Part shown: one piece after another, positions 33,998 to 42,049 of the stretch
Layout: every line of letters begins with the position of its first letter
How positions within the stretch are numbered: position 1 is the first letter of the stretch
DNA from: Strigomonas culicis
Lineage: Eukaryota; Euglenozoa; Kinetoplastea; Trypanosomatida; Trypanosomatidae
Length of the DNA stretch: 43,267 nt
Direction: 5' to 3'
Assembly (NCBI GenBank): GCA_000482145.1
Contig: AUXH01000091.1
Coordinates: 1-43,267 of the forward strand
Program-made: the position numbers and the translations under genes
Notes under the pieces: model-generated
Databases searched by the model: none
Told to the model about the DNA's origin: nothing
The model's input: the letters and a program-made list of their open reading frames with translations, nothing else

Positions 33998-34394
33998 GAC
34001 GAGGGGGTGGGCGGAAGGGAAAAAAAAATGTAACCTAATGAGTAATGATAAAACACTCGCGCCACACACCGAAGACTGAGTAAGAAGAAGGCAGTGAGAG
34101 AGGAATGGTAACGATGTAACCTTCACGCGTCATGACAAACCGAATCGAGTGCCAACAATAGAAACACAACAAAGGTAACAAGGAGGGGAACGAGCGCTTG
34201 GGTGGCAAACAATTGAATCTCCTGGATGTGCATTATCCAGCTAGCCTGGTAGGCTGCAGTGACGACCATATAACCATTAAAAACAGACAAGACAAATGAA
34301 AACAAATCAGCGCTCCACACATCCTCTCACGCTTTGCAAACAACAACTACGAAGAGGAAAAGATAATCAAGAACATGCAATCCCGAATCCAGCA
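33998..34394. other. Spacer basic small protein-CX9C protein
   Basis: Contains a good pyrimidine tract plus TTACTCAG at about 34078-34110 for the CX9C gene and a 48-codon hydrophobic frame listed separately. Confidence 0.5.
34123..34269 (-). CDS. Weak candidate single-span membrane peptide, 48 residues
   Basis: An ATG-initiated frame whose second half is a clear hydrophobic segment (LVPLLVTFVVFLLLAL). It lies between two established genes, and pyrimidine-rich sequence with AGs lies upstream (CTCTTCGTAG near 34350). An earlier ATG in another frame would be met first on that transcript. I recognise no family. It could be a genuine micro-protein or chance in a 3' UTR. Confidence 0.2.
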   Translation of the reverse strand: MVVTAAYQASWIMHIQEIQLFATQALVPLLVTFVVFLLLALDSVCHDA

Positions 34395-34832
34395 TCACAG
34401 CAGCTTTCGACGGCCGCGCTTGAGGGAGAGGCGGATCTTACGGCGACGGCCTGCGTTAATCTTAAACGAGGGGCCCGAAAAGGACTGAAACGCGCGTATC
34501 TGGGTGAAGGGCACGCCCTCCGGGAAGTGCGGTGTCTCAGGGCCCTTCTTCACGCGCTTCAGGTCCAGCGTCCACTGGTGGTCGAACCACGGCTGGCGGC
34601 GCTTCCACACCAAAGGCCGGCGGTGCCCCCGCTGGGCGGGCTGGCCCGTGCCACACGAGAGAGACTCTAACTGCTCCGCATCCAGCAGCTGGGTAGGCAT
34701 CTTCTTGTCCAGGAAGGGCAGGACAGGGGCGACGCGCGCGAGCTGCGGCTGAAGAGGGGCCCACCCGCACGTAGAGGTGCTCGTGGACTTGATCACGGGC
34801 AGAATGCACTTGCTAATCGGCCGTGTAAACAT
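34395..34832 (-). CDS. Small basic protein, possibly a mitochondrial ribosomal protein
   Basis: The 145-residue product is rich in Arg, Lys, Pro and Trp, with a strongly basic end (NAGRRRKIRLSLKRGRRKLL-like, residues 126-145). Its N-terminus MFTRPISKCILPVIKSTST is basic, Ser/Thr-containing and lacks acids for 40 residues, as in mitochondrial targeting. Size, charge and aromatic content resemble trypanosomatid mitochondrial ribosomal proteins, but I recognise no specific family; this is inference only. ATG at 34832. GC3-rich codon use like its neighbours supports a real gene. Confidence 0.65.
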   Translation of the reverse strand: MFTRPISKCILPVIKSTSTSTCGWAPLQPQLARVAPVLPFLDKKMPTQLLDAEQLESLSCGTGQPAQRGHRRPLVWKRRQPWFDHQWTLDLKRVKKGPETPHFPEGVPFTQIRAFQSFSGPSFKINAGRRRKIRLSLKRGRRKLL

Positions 34833-35192
34833 GGTGAAAGGAGTTTTAAGTGTTCCTCGTACAAACTATATGTTACTACTACTGTGATAAGAAAGAGAGA
34901 AGGTATTGAAAGGAAGGAAAAATGGAGATAACAAAAACAATGAAAAAATCGAAGAGAAGCTTCTCGCAGTGCTCTGCAGGTGGCGCTGCACACGCTTGTT
35001 GCTATTAGCTTTCTTCCCGTTTTGTTGTTATTACATGATTGGACATCATGACTCCACCACTACGATGTGGAAAAGGGAAATTGTAAAGAGATGTAGCGGT
35101 ACTATACAAAAAAAAAGTGCTTTACTTATTATAACTTTTGATGTTTCACGGTAATAGAGGAGAATGAGAGGCAGGCAAGAGGGGCACTGCAC
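34833..35192. other. Spacer Cys-rich peptide-basic small protein
   Basis: Mixed AT-rich sequence with an A9 run near 35109; no gene seen. Confidence 0.5.
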
Positions 35193-35384
35193 TCAAAGGC
35201 GATAGCGTTGGTTTTGGAAAAAAGCTATGCAGCACCGTTTGCAGTGCATCATGTCGACAGGTAAGCAGCGCGGACACACGAGGCAGTTACAGGCCATGCA
35301 GACCCTTCCGCAGCCCATACAAAGCGGTGCCCCACAGTGGCAGTGTCCACTGGGTACACACATGTGCGGGTGCATCATCATCAT
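35193..35384 (-). CDS. 63-residue Cys-rich putative metal-binding peptide
   Basis: The product has 13 Cys in 63 residues: positions 9, 15, 17, 22, 25, 29, 32, 34, 37, 40, 48, 51 and 52. CxxC pairs occur at 22/25, 29/32, 34/37, 37/40 and 48/51, with His at 5, 7, 14, 16 and 47. Such regular CxxC spacing is unlikely by chance and suggests two or three zinc knuckles. It starts with four Met codons, and a 20-nt pyrimidine tract (about 35441-35460) and an AG near 35418 lie upstream on the sense strand, so it can be trans-spliced. The tail is basic-aromatic (FFQNQRYRL). I recognise no family. It is too short for many gene-finding cut-offs. Confidence 0.6.
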   Translation of the reverse strand: MMMMHPHMCVPSGHCHCGAPLCMGCGRVCMACNCLVCPRCLPVDMMHCKRCCIAFFQNQRYRL

Positions 35385-35835
35385 TGTATAGCAATTCGCT
35401 TATGAAATATTGCTTCCTTTGAGACGAGTGTGTACACATTGAAAAGAAAAGAAAAAAAAAGACATACAAGAGGTAAAGTGGAAAGAACGAAGATGTGCGG
35501 CTTTAAGCAAAGGTATAGAGCATAATCGTGCATTGTCAAATCACTTTTGTAATCGTGTGAAAGGAGATGTCAGGGGAAAGGAGTGTTTGAAAAGATAAAA
35601 AAAAAGAGAAAAGCTCAACAATAAGAAAAATAATAAAAAAGAAAAACAAAAAAAAAGCTAAGAAAACGATAAACCCACCATAATAACAGTTCTTAGCTTT
35701 TAGTAACATAGTAACCTCGGACTTTTCCGTTTTTCCATAAATATAAATTATTTTTCTAGCTTTATTATCAGCATTCTATCCTTTTCTTTTCTTTCCTTTT
35801 TCTTTAAATATATTTTGGTGTCATCCTTTATGTGA
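35385..35835. other. Spacer profilin-Cys-rich peptide
   Basis: A-rich left half with several A8-A9 runs (35451-35655) and T-rich right half (35690-35810), so base composition reverses in mid-spacer. No gene. Confidence 0.55.
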
Positions 35836-36288
35836 CTAGTAGCCCAGCTTGATCAGGTACTCGGCAATGCGCTTCACCGTGGAATTGCAATCCGCCGGGT
35901 TCACCGGAACGTCGTGCTGGGCGTTTTTCGTGAGGTCCTGCGCCAAGGAAGAGGCCTCGCCGGGGTTGCCATACACGCCGACAATAAAAGTCTGCTTGGT
36001 CGTGTAGATGCAGCCGCCCGCAGCACCCTTCTTAAAGAAGATGTACTTAGTGTCGTCATCAGTACCAGATTGAAGGCCAAAGAACTTGACGCCATAAATG
36101 GTGACACCAGAACTCTGGACCAGGGTGAGATTCTTAATGCACTCCAAGATGTGGGTCACCTCCTCCGGCTGAGGAATGTACGTACCGCCGTATGCCCAGT
36201 AGCTTCCGTCTTCCAGGCTCACAATCGCAGCACTGTGCATGAATCCGCTGCCAATAAGGCTGTCATCAATATATGCTTGCCACGACAT
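35836..36288 (-). CDS. Profilin
   Basis: The 150-residue protein has the profilin fold from end to end. It opens MSWQAYIDDSLIGSGFMHSAAIVSLEDGSYWA, of which WQAYIDD.L is the diagnostic N-terminal helix. In the middle is KYIFFKKGAAGGCIYTTKQTFIVGVYG, the actin-binding region. The C-terminal helix is STVKRIAEYLIKLGY. It binds actin monomers and poly-proline in the cytosol. Trypanosomatid profilins are slightly longer than those of animals, as here. The ATG at 36288 gives the canonical start. It sits directly downstream of the CDC50 gene. Confidence 0.95.
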   Translation of the reverse strand: MSWQAYIDDSLIGSGFMHSAAIVSLEDGSYWAYGGTYIPQPEEVTHILECIKNLTLVQSSGVTIYGVKFFGLQSGTDDDTKYIFFKKGAAGGCIYTTKQTFIVGVYGNPGEASSLAQDLTKNAQHDVPVNPADCNSTVKRIAEYLIKLGY

Positions 36289-36559
36289 GTTACAACGGTA
36301 GTTTTCCAAGGAAAGAAAAAAAAACGAAAATGAGAGAGTATGTGTATTTATCTTGTATTAGAAAGTAAATGCACGTCGGCGAAGAAGAAGAACAGTATGA
36401 AAAAAGAGAGCACAACAAGATAAGCATACTTCAAGTACACAGGAAAGATATGTGTACAAAAAAAAAAGTGGAGATAAATATAGTACATAACTCCCTGCAT
36501 TTATTAATGTATAGTCTTGATGTTCATAAAAAGAAAGAAAAAAAGCGCTGCAACGAATT

Positions 36560-37675
36560 TCAGATCCGGTTCATAACGCATCCCGTTACAAGAACAGCCA
36601 CAAAAATCACAAAAGAGACACACCCCAACACAACCAAAAGGATGCCTAAAATATGATTTCTTCCTCCTATCCACGTTCGTGTAACAAGCCGAACGTGCTT
36701 CTCGCCAGAAAAGGCGTTGACATTAAAATTCTCCGTGATGTTCAACGTGTACTCGCCTGCTGGTAGATCGACATCGATGATGCGGTACATGTTCGAGAAA
36801 TCAGCCAAGTAGGCCATTTTCTCCCATACAATAAAGTCCTCGTCTGTTGTAATGGGGATTTTATGCCCAGGCTCTTCAAAATAGTAGCCAGCGGTATAAA
36901 ACGGGTCGGTACTTTCCGTTCCACCGTCTCCTGTCCACATGGGTCCAGTGACCTTAGTGGACGGTACCGCTGGCATGAACGATTTGGTTGTGGCACTGTT
37001 CAGTGCGATACCAGACTTGTGGCATTGATTATCACTAGTAAGATTTGTACCATTCGCAGTAAACTGCGTGCCATCACAGATAAGAACACCTTTACTATTA
37101 TACAAGCTTATCGAGTCATTAAACATCGCCCATGCTAATGCACCACATGGATTGTAGTACCCAGGTTGTTGGTTATCAGACACTTCTCCAGGGTAGCGGA
37201 AAGGATTGCATTTACTGGCCATGGTGGTATCAGCACCATTATTCTGGGCCTCATCTAACGACGCACCAAACCATCTATAATTTTGGTAAAACTTCTTGAG
37301 GCGGTACTGTAAATAAACCGGTGCCGCCGCACTTTTACTCAGATTAAAACGGACTGTTGTTGTTACACCGGTACTGTACGTGCTGCCATTAAAATCAAAG
37401 GAATACGGATACAACCCAGCTTCGCCTGACCTATAAACATAGGCATTAATTTGATCATAGCGAAGGTCGACTTCTAACACTTTATTACTGTAAACAAGAG
37501 TACTCACGCCGGCAGGGATACAGAAAACGGTCACAATGATAAGTGTAAGTGCCACTGGAAGTGCTGTGTGACGAGGATAAAAATGCCATAGACTTTGTTG
37601 TTCAATGCGCTTCTTCTGGTGCGGTTTGACATTTGGGTTCCGCTCCGCTTTCACTTCTTCAGCATCTTCAGCCAT
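36560..37675 (-). CDS. CDC50/LEM3 (ROS3) family subunit of P4-ATPase flippase
   Basis: The 371-residue protein has two transmembrane segments (about 38-63 and 342-366) enclosing a large extracytoplasmic domain, the CDC50/LEM3 topology. Family segments are the PAGV motif after the first span (FCIPAGVSTLVYS), YRLKKFYQNYRWF, NPCGALAWAMFNDSI and, near the end, GGRNHILGILLVVLG. CDC50 proteins are required for folding and activity of P4-ATPase lipid flippases; the Leishmania homologue (Ros3) supports miltefosine uptake. Several N-x-S/T sites lie in the lumenal domain. Codon use is visibly more AT-rich than in genes left of 34 kb. ATG at 37675. Confidence 0.93.
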   Translation of the reverse strand: MAEDAEEVKAERNPNVKPHQKKRIEQQSLWHFYPRHTALPVALTLIIVTVFCIPAGVSTLVYSNKVLEVDLRYDQINAYVYRSGEAGLYPYSFDFNGSTYSTGVTTTVRFNLSKSAAAPVYLQYRLKKFYQNYRWFGASLDEAQNNGADTTMASKCNPFRYPGEVSDNQQPGYYNPCGALAWAMFNDSISLYNSKGVLICDGTQFTANGTNLTSDNQCHKSGIALNSATTKSFMPAVPSTKVTGPMWTGDGGTESTDPFYTAGYYFEEPGHKIPITTDEDFIVWEKMAYLADFSNMYRIIDVDLPAGEYTLNITENFNVNAFSGEKHVRLVTRTWIGGRNHILGILLVVLGCVSFVIFVAVLVTGCVMNRI

Positions 37676-37983
37676 TTCTTTTCTTTTTTTTTTCTTTTTT
37701 TTCTTCAGAAGGAGGTAAGGGTATTGTGTGTTCTAAAAACTAGTGCTTGAATATAAATATACATATATATATATGTATGTACGTATGTATAAATACAACT
37801 TTTACAACCGTACTTTTCAGTAGCTCGTCACTCCAATGAAAAGTGACACGAAAAAAATATCAATTGGAAGGAGAGAATGTATTCATGTGTATGAAAGAAG
37901 CAGCCATACATATACAATAAAAAGACTAGAGAAAGAACAAACACACAAGTGAACATAAAAGTAAAATAAATAACACTAATAAT

Positions 37984-38034
37984 CTAATAATAATAATGAT
38001 AATAATAACAATAATAATAATAATAATAATCATA
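37984..38034. repeat. (AAT)n trinucleotide repeat
   Basis: Imperfect AAT/ATA array of about 17 units. Confidence 0.9.
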
Positions 38035-39290
38035 ATACAGCGTGTTCTTATATGTGTGTCATGGTGTTTTTAAAATTCATTCCAAGGCTCAAAGCTTGTC
38101 ACGGTACGTACTGGACGCTTTACATCCCATGGGGCAATAATAATTGGCCTTCTATAGACCCATTTAGATTGATTTTCACAACACTTCTCAAAGAGAGCAG
38201 CCGCCTCTTTGACTGCGTGATCATCTCACTTTATAGAGCCCTTCGCATTCGATGAAAGCACTTTAGCTGAAGCGGTGTGTTCAGAATCGAAACGTGCCTT
38301 TCGTTTCCTCACCCATGCTCGTGTATATTTATTATCTTGTTGGAGAGAGTGACATTTTTCTTTACACTATTAAAAAAAAAAAGTAGTGTAACAGATTGCT
38401 GTGGCTTAAGAGCGACAGAGTGAATAAAAGAGAGAAAAAAAAACAAGGAGAGAATAATGCTAAAAACAAAGAAGAGGACTTGGGCACTAAGTTGATAATT
38501 AAATGTACTTAAATATGTAGGATTGGTATTCCTTTTAATCATACGTGTTTTCATTTCTTGTGTAATAGTCACAGACACGTTAATTATAATGCAAGAGTTC
38601 AAACAAGAAAAAAATGGTAGAAATCTACGTTTAAAGACCGAGTTTTAATTGTGTATAGGGCAAACATGTTTTTCAACAGAATATTGATTAAAAAAAAAGT
38701 GCAAATAAAGAGTTGAACGTAATCACTAGAGCGCATGATAGCACATTTGCATTCTCTATGATAGGTTGCTTTATTGATTCTGTATATAGTATATGTTGTT
38801 TCCTGAAATTCTTACTTAATAAAGATTTTCATTACAAAGCAACTCGGAAAGTATAAAATCAGAAAAAAAAAAAGTAACGTATATTTTGAACACACGTGAT
38901 AACTTTATGCCCTCCATAATTCGCACGCTGGTTACCACTGCATATTTAAAAAAGAAAAGACCCACTTCAGCAACAAGAATAGTGGGAACAAAAAAGAATG
39001 CAACAATTGAAATGTAAAAAAAAAAAAACAGCAGCTCATGATATCATAAATAAAATAGTTTGGACACTCAAAGAACGGAAAAATATACCTATATTGATTC
39101 CCTTTTTTGAATGCCAACACCGTCAATGATAGGCGAAAAAAAGAAAAAAAAACACGTTATTCGTATGAAAAAGAGAACAAAATGGTTTGTTTGTTTTTTA
39201 TGATGTTGCTGTTCTTAACTTTTTCTTCTAAAGGACAACATAAATGGGAACCTTCGTTTTTCTTTTTTTTGTGTGTGTGTGGGGTGAGGT

Positions 39291-39324
39291 ATGTATATAT
39301 GTATATATATATATAAATATATAT
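39291..39324. repeat. (TA)n repeat
   Basis: TA-rich run with TATG and AAA interruptions in the RAB4 3' flank. Confidence 0.85.
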
Positions 39325-39428
39325 GTGGCCCCAGTACAACGCAACTTTTCTCGGTGCATATGCAAAAGAACAAAAAAAAAGTCCCCAAAGTAGTAACCTC
39401 TTTTTTTACAGATACCCATAGTGGCGCT

Positions 39429-40037
39429 TTAACACGCGCATTGCGAACAGATGTTTTGTTCTTCATCATCCAAGTGAACAGTGGACTCATTTTCACCTAG
39501 TTCATTATTGATTTTGGTCACTGCACTTCTAGCGACTTTTAAAAATGCATCACTCACGAATTCACCAGAAGCCGCCGAGGTCTCGAAATGAAGAAGATTG
39601 TTTTTCTGGGCAAAAAGAGAGGCCTCGTTGTGTTCCACAACGCGACTACCCGGCGTGCGAACCAAGTCTTTCTTATTACCGACGAGCATAATCACGACCT
39701 GTTCTCCCGCAAGCTCTCTCACATCCGCCAGCCAACGCGCTACGTTTTCATACGACGCGCGATTCGTTAAATCGTAAACGATAATGCACCCTGTGGCTCC
39801 ACGATAATAGCTCTTTGTAACAGACTTATACCGTTCTTGTCCAGCCGTGTCCCAGATTTGCATTTTAATGCGCTGGTCACCTAGGTCTAGTATCTTGGCT
39901 CCAAATTCAACGCCAACAGTTTGAGACTGATCTTCTGAAAACGTATCCTTTGTAAACCGTTGCAGGAGGGCGGACTTTCCCGTCCCACTATCCCCAACAA
40001 TAATAAGCTTAAAAAGATGTTGATAAGTATCCTTCAT
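39429..40037 (-). CDS. RAB4: Rab4-like small GTPase
   Basis: The 202-residue protein has all Rab motifs. The P-loop GDSGTGKS is at 15-22, the switch I Thr at 40 in TVGVEFGAKI, WDTAGQERYKSVTKSYYRGA starts at 62, NKKD is at 121-124 and ETSA at 152-155. The ending CSQCAC provides a CxC double-prenylation site. GTGKSALLQRF, VEFGAKI and the segment ASYENVARWLADVRELA are closest to Rab4 (Rab4/Rab14/Rab2 clade), which acts in early endosome recycling. The ATG at 40037 fits the family start. It is the first gene of the minus-strand polycistron after the strand-switch region. Confidence 0.9.
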   Translation of the reverse strand: MKDTYQHLFKLIIVGDSGTGKSALLQRFTKDTFSEDQSQTVGVEFGAKILDLGDQRIKMQIWDTAGQERYKSVTKSYYRGATGCIIVYDLTNRASYENVARWLADVRELAGEQVVIMLVGNKKDLVRTPGSRVVEHNEASLFAQKNNLLHFETSAASGEFVSDAFLKVARSAVTKINNELGENESTVHLDDEEQNICSQCAC

Positions 40038-40364
40038 TCTACCTCACTACCACACAATCAAGAAAAAAAAAAAGTGAGAATAAATAACAAAAAAAAAAGA
40101 ACAAAAATGAGTCGAATAATAATCAATAAGGGCTCTACAACGATGAATCGCTTTTGTGACTTTTATTCAAAGAAAGAAGGAGATAATGTGGATAGGAGGT
40201 TGTATTATAAGGAAACAGAGAAACAAAAAGAAATCCCTCATTCCCAACAATGAAAATAGTTGGTTGAAATAAGAACAATGTCAACATCACCACACCAAGA
40301 GCAAAGAACAAAAAAAAAAGCATATGTTCACAATAACAATACAACATCACTAAGCATGCGCTGA

Positions 40365-41345
40365 AACGACCCAATGGCCACACCTTGTCCTTTGGCAAAT
40401 CCCGGGGCACACGCGCCGCCGGGGGCCGCCCCAGAATCCCGCCAGCCGCAGCCGCCGCCCCACCCCCCAAGAGCGGGGAAGGCGCGGCACACAGGGCGCG
40501 CCAAAACGAAAAACACAATCGGCGCGCCACGGCCCCGCCGAGGGGCTTACAAAAAAAACCTTTCCATCACCCGCGAAGACCAGGGGGGCGCGCGGTGCTC
40601 CTCGAAAGAGCGGGCCCGTCGCGGTGGGTGCTGGCTTTCCGGGCTCATTTTCCGCCTCGGATTGCGCACAAAGGACGTTGCGTGCTTCTCTCAACCCCCA
40701 CCCCCCAAACCCCGCCACGCCTTTGCGGTCCTCGTGCAGCGCGGCCATGCGCGCCTCGGCTGTGCGGATAATGGTTGAAGCGGCTGGTTGCGCGTTGTCG
40801 AAAAAGGAAAGACCCCCCCCCCCCCGACACACCTCACAGCGCAAACCGGCCGACCACTGCATTTGCATTTTTTTCCGTGTTTTATTGCTATAATTGCGCA
40901 CCGGCGCGGGTGGTGGATCGACCTGGGCGGCTTTCTCTACGTTTGTGCAGATCGTTGTCCCCCCCCCCCAACGCGCCTCCGCCCGACTCGAGGCCATTCT
41001 TAACGTCACCCCACCCTTTCCGCATTGCGATTGTGGTCGGATTTCCCGTCCCGCCTTGGCGGATGCCCCTTTCTCAACGCGGTGCGCTGGTTTTTGCTCT
41101 GCGCAGCGACCTCGCCCCCCCCCCCCTCCCCGCCCTCCCCGCCTGCTGGTCCGCTGCAAGGCGAGGGCGGGGGGGGGGGGGGCGGCGGCAAATGAGCGGG
41201 GCGGGGGAGCGATCACGAGCCCCAGCCCGCGGTGTTTTTCCTTCCGGCGACGTTGAAAAACCGTCCCCGGGGAAATATTGGATATCCTTGGCACTGACGA
41301 GGAAGCGTGTATTTTTCCGATGTTTCCAGTCAGATGTGCGAAGTG
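40365..41345. other. GC- and CpG-rich island with poly-C and poly-G runs
   Basis: About 1 kb of high-GC, CpG-rich sequence sharply bounded by AT-rich DNA. It contains C runs at 40695-40706 (one A interruption), 40813-40825, 40959-40969 and 41115-41126, then a G run at 41169-41182. No protein family is visible in any frame, and I see no terminal repeats or clear target-site duplication. Confidence 0.7.
41113..41190. other. C-tract/G-tract inverted repeat (hairpin and G-quadruplex potential)
   Basis: The arm at 41113-41143 (poly-C then CCCGCCCTCCCCGCC) can pair with 41160-41182 (GGCGAGGGC then poly-G), leaving a loop of about 16 nt. The G-rich arms on each strand also meet the G-quadruplex pattern. 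Confidence 0.6.
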
Positions 41346-42049
41346 CATAGCATCTCTTCTTTTTTTTTTTAAGTTGTTGTCAAAACCTCTATCATTATTA
41401 TTATTATTTTCTTGTTGTTTTCAGTAATTATCTGTCTAGTGTTAATGTACTTTTTGTTGTAGTATGAACTGCGTTTTATTGTGTCAGAATGTTGCTTTGT
41501 GAATGACTACAAATATTTACTCTTCTTTGTTCATTTTCTTGTGTGTTGTATATTGTGCTGTACACATGTATATCTATGTCTCGTCTTCTCTTGCCCTTAC
41601 TACTCTGTCTTTGTCTCATTTTTTTTACTGTTACAATATTAAATCTCCAGTATAGGTTCTAACATAATATATTATTAATATATTTGTAGCTACACCTTTT
41701 TTTCCCCCTTTTTCTTTCTTTTTTTTTCACCCACTTTTGCTTCAGGTGGCCGCGCCTCGTGGAACGTAAGATACGATCATAATTTTATTTCTTTGTGGCG
41801 TTTCCCCTGAAAGCAGTGTTTCAAGGACCAAACTGAATTAAAAACATACTTACAGTTGTCTAGTGTCTCAACAGAAATAATAAAAGGAACGAAAAACTGT
41901 TAAGAGCGTGATATAAGAGTAGTATATATATAATTTTTTTTTTGACAAGGAGCACCACCAATATCAACAGTTACAAAGAGGTTCTCGGTAATTTATAATA
42001 CAAAAATCGGTCTTGAGTGCCTATATTTGCGTTTTTTTTCTTATTCTAA

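Larger units (their letters stand above)
37676..39428. other. Long spacer RAB4-CDC50 (1.75 kb)
   Basis: AT-rich with a palindromic TA/TG patch at about 37760-37792, an (AAT)n run at 37984-38034, and a TA tract at 39291-39324. A block at about 38045-38340 is of ordinary complexity and higher GC and stands out (see findings). No ORF on the sense strand that I would accept. Confidence 0.55.
40038..42049. promoter_or_regulatory. Divergent strand-switch region, probable RNA polymerase II start region
   Basis: Genes to the left run leftward and the gene to the right runs rightward. In trypanosomatids such divergent switches are where polycistronic transcription begins in both directions (established). 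The plus strand is A-rich at 40038-40330, a GC-rich block follows at about 40365-41345, and the plus strand is T-rich at 41350-42045, so pyrimidines lie on the sense strand on each side. No gene is accepted within it. Short frames in the GC-rich block are low-complexity. Confidence 0.75.

Noticed and set aside
38052..38255. 67-codon plus-strand ORF in the RAB4-CDC50 spacer
   Set aside because: Opposite to the polycistron, no pyrimidine tract on its sense side, no recognisable motif.
40365..41345. GC-rich island as a retroposon or DNA transposon insertion
   Set aside because: I found no reverse transcriptase, transposase, terminal repeats, terminal poly-A tail or convincing target-site duplication at the edges (TAAGCATGC on the left and TGCATAGCAT on the right are only loosely alike).
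40350..41348. 332-codon minus-strand ORF across the GC-rich island
   Set aside because: Gly/Pro/Arg-rich translation of homopolymer-containing DNA, no domain, and overlapping open frames exist on both strands; typical of stop-poor GC-rich sequence.
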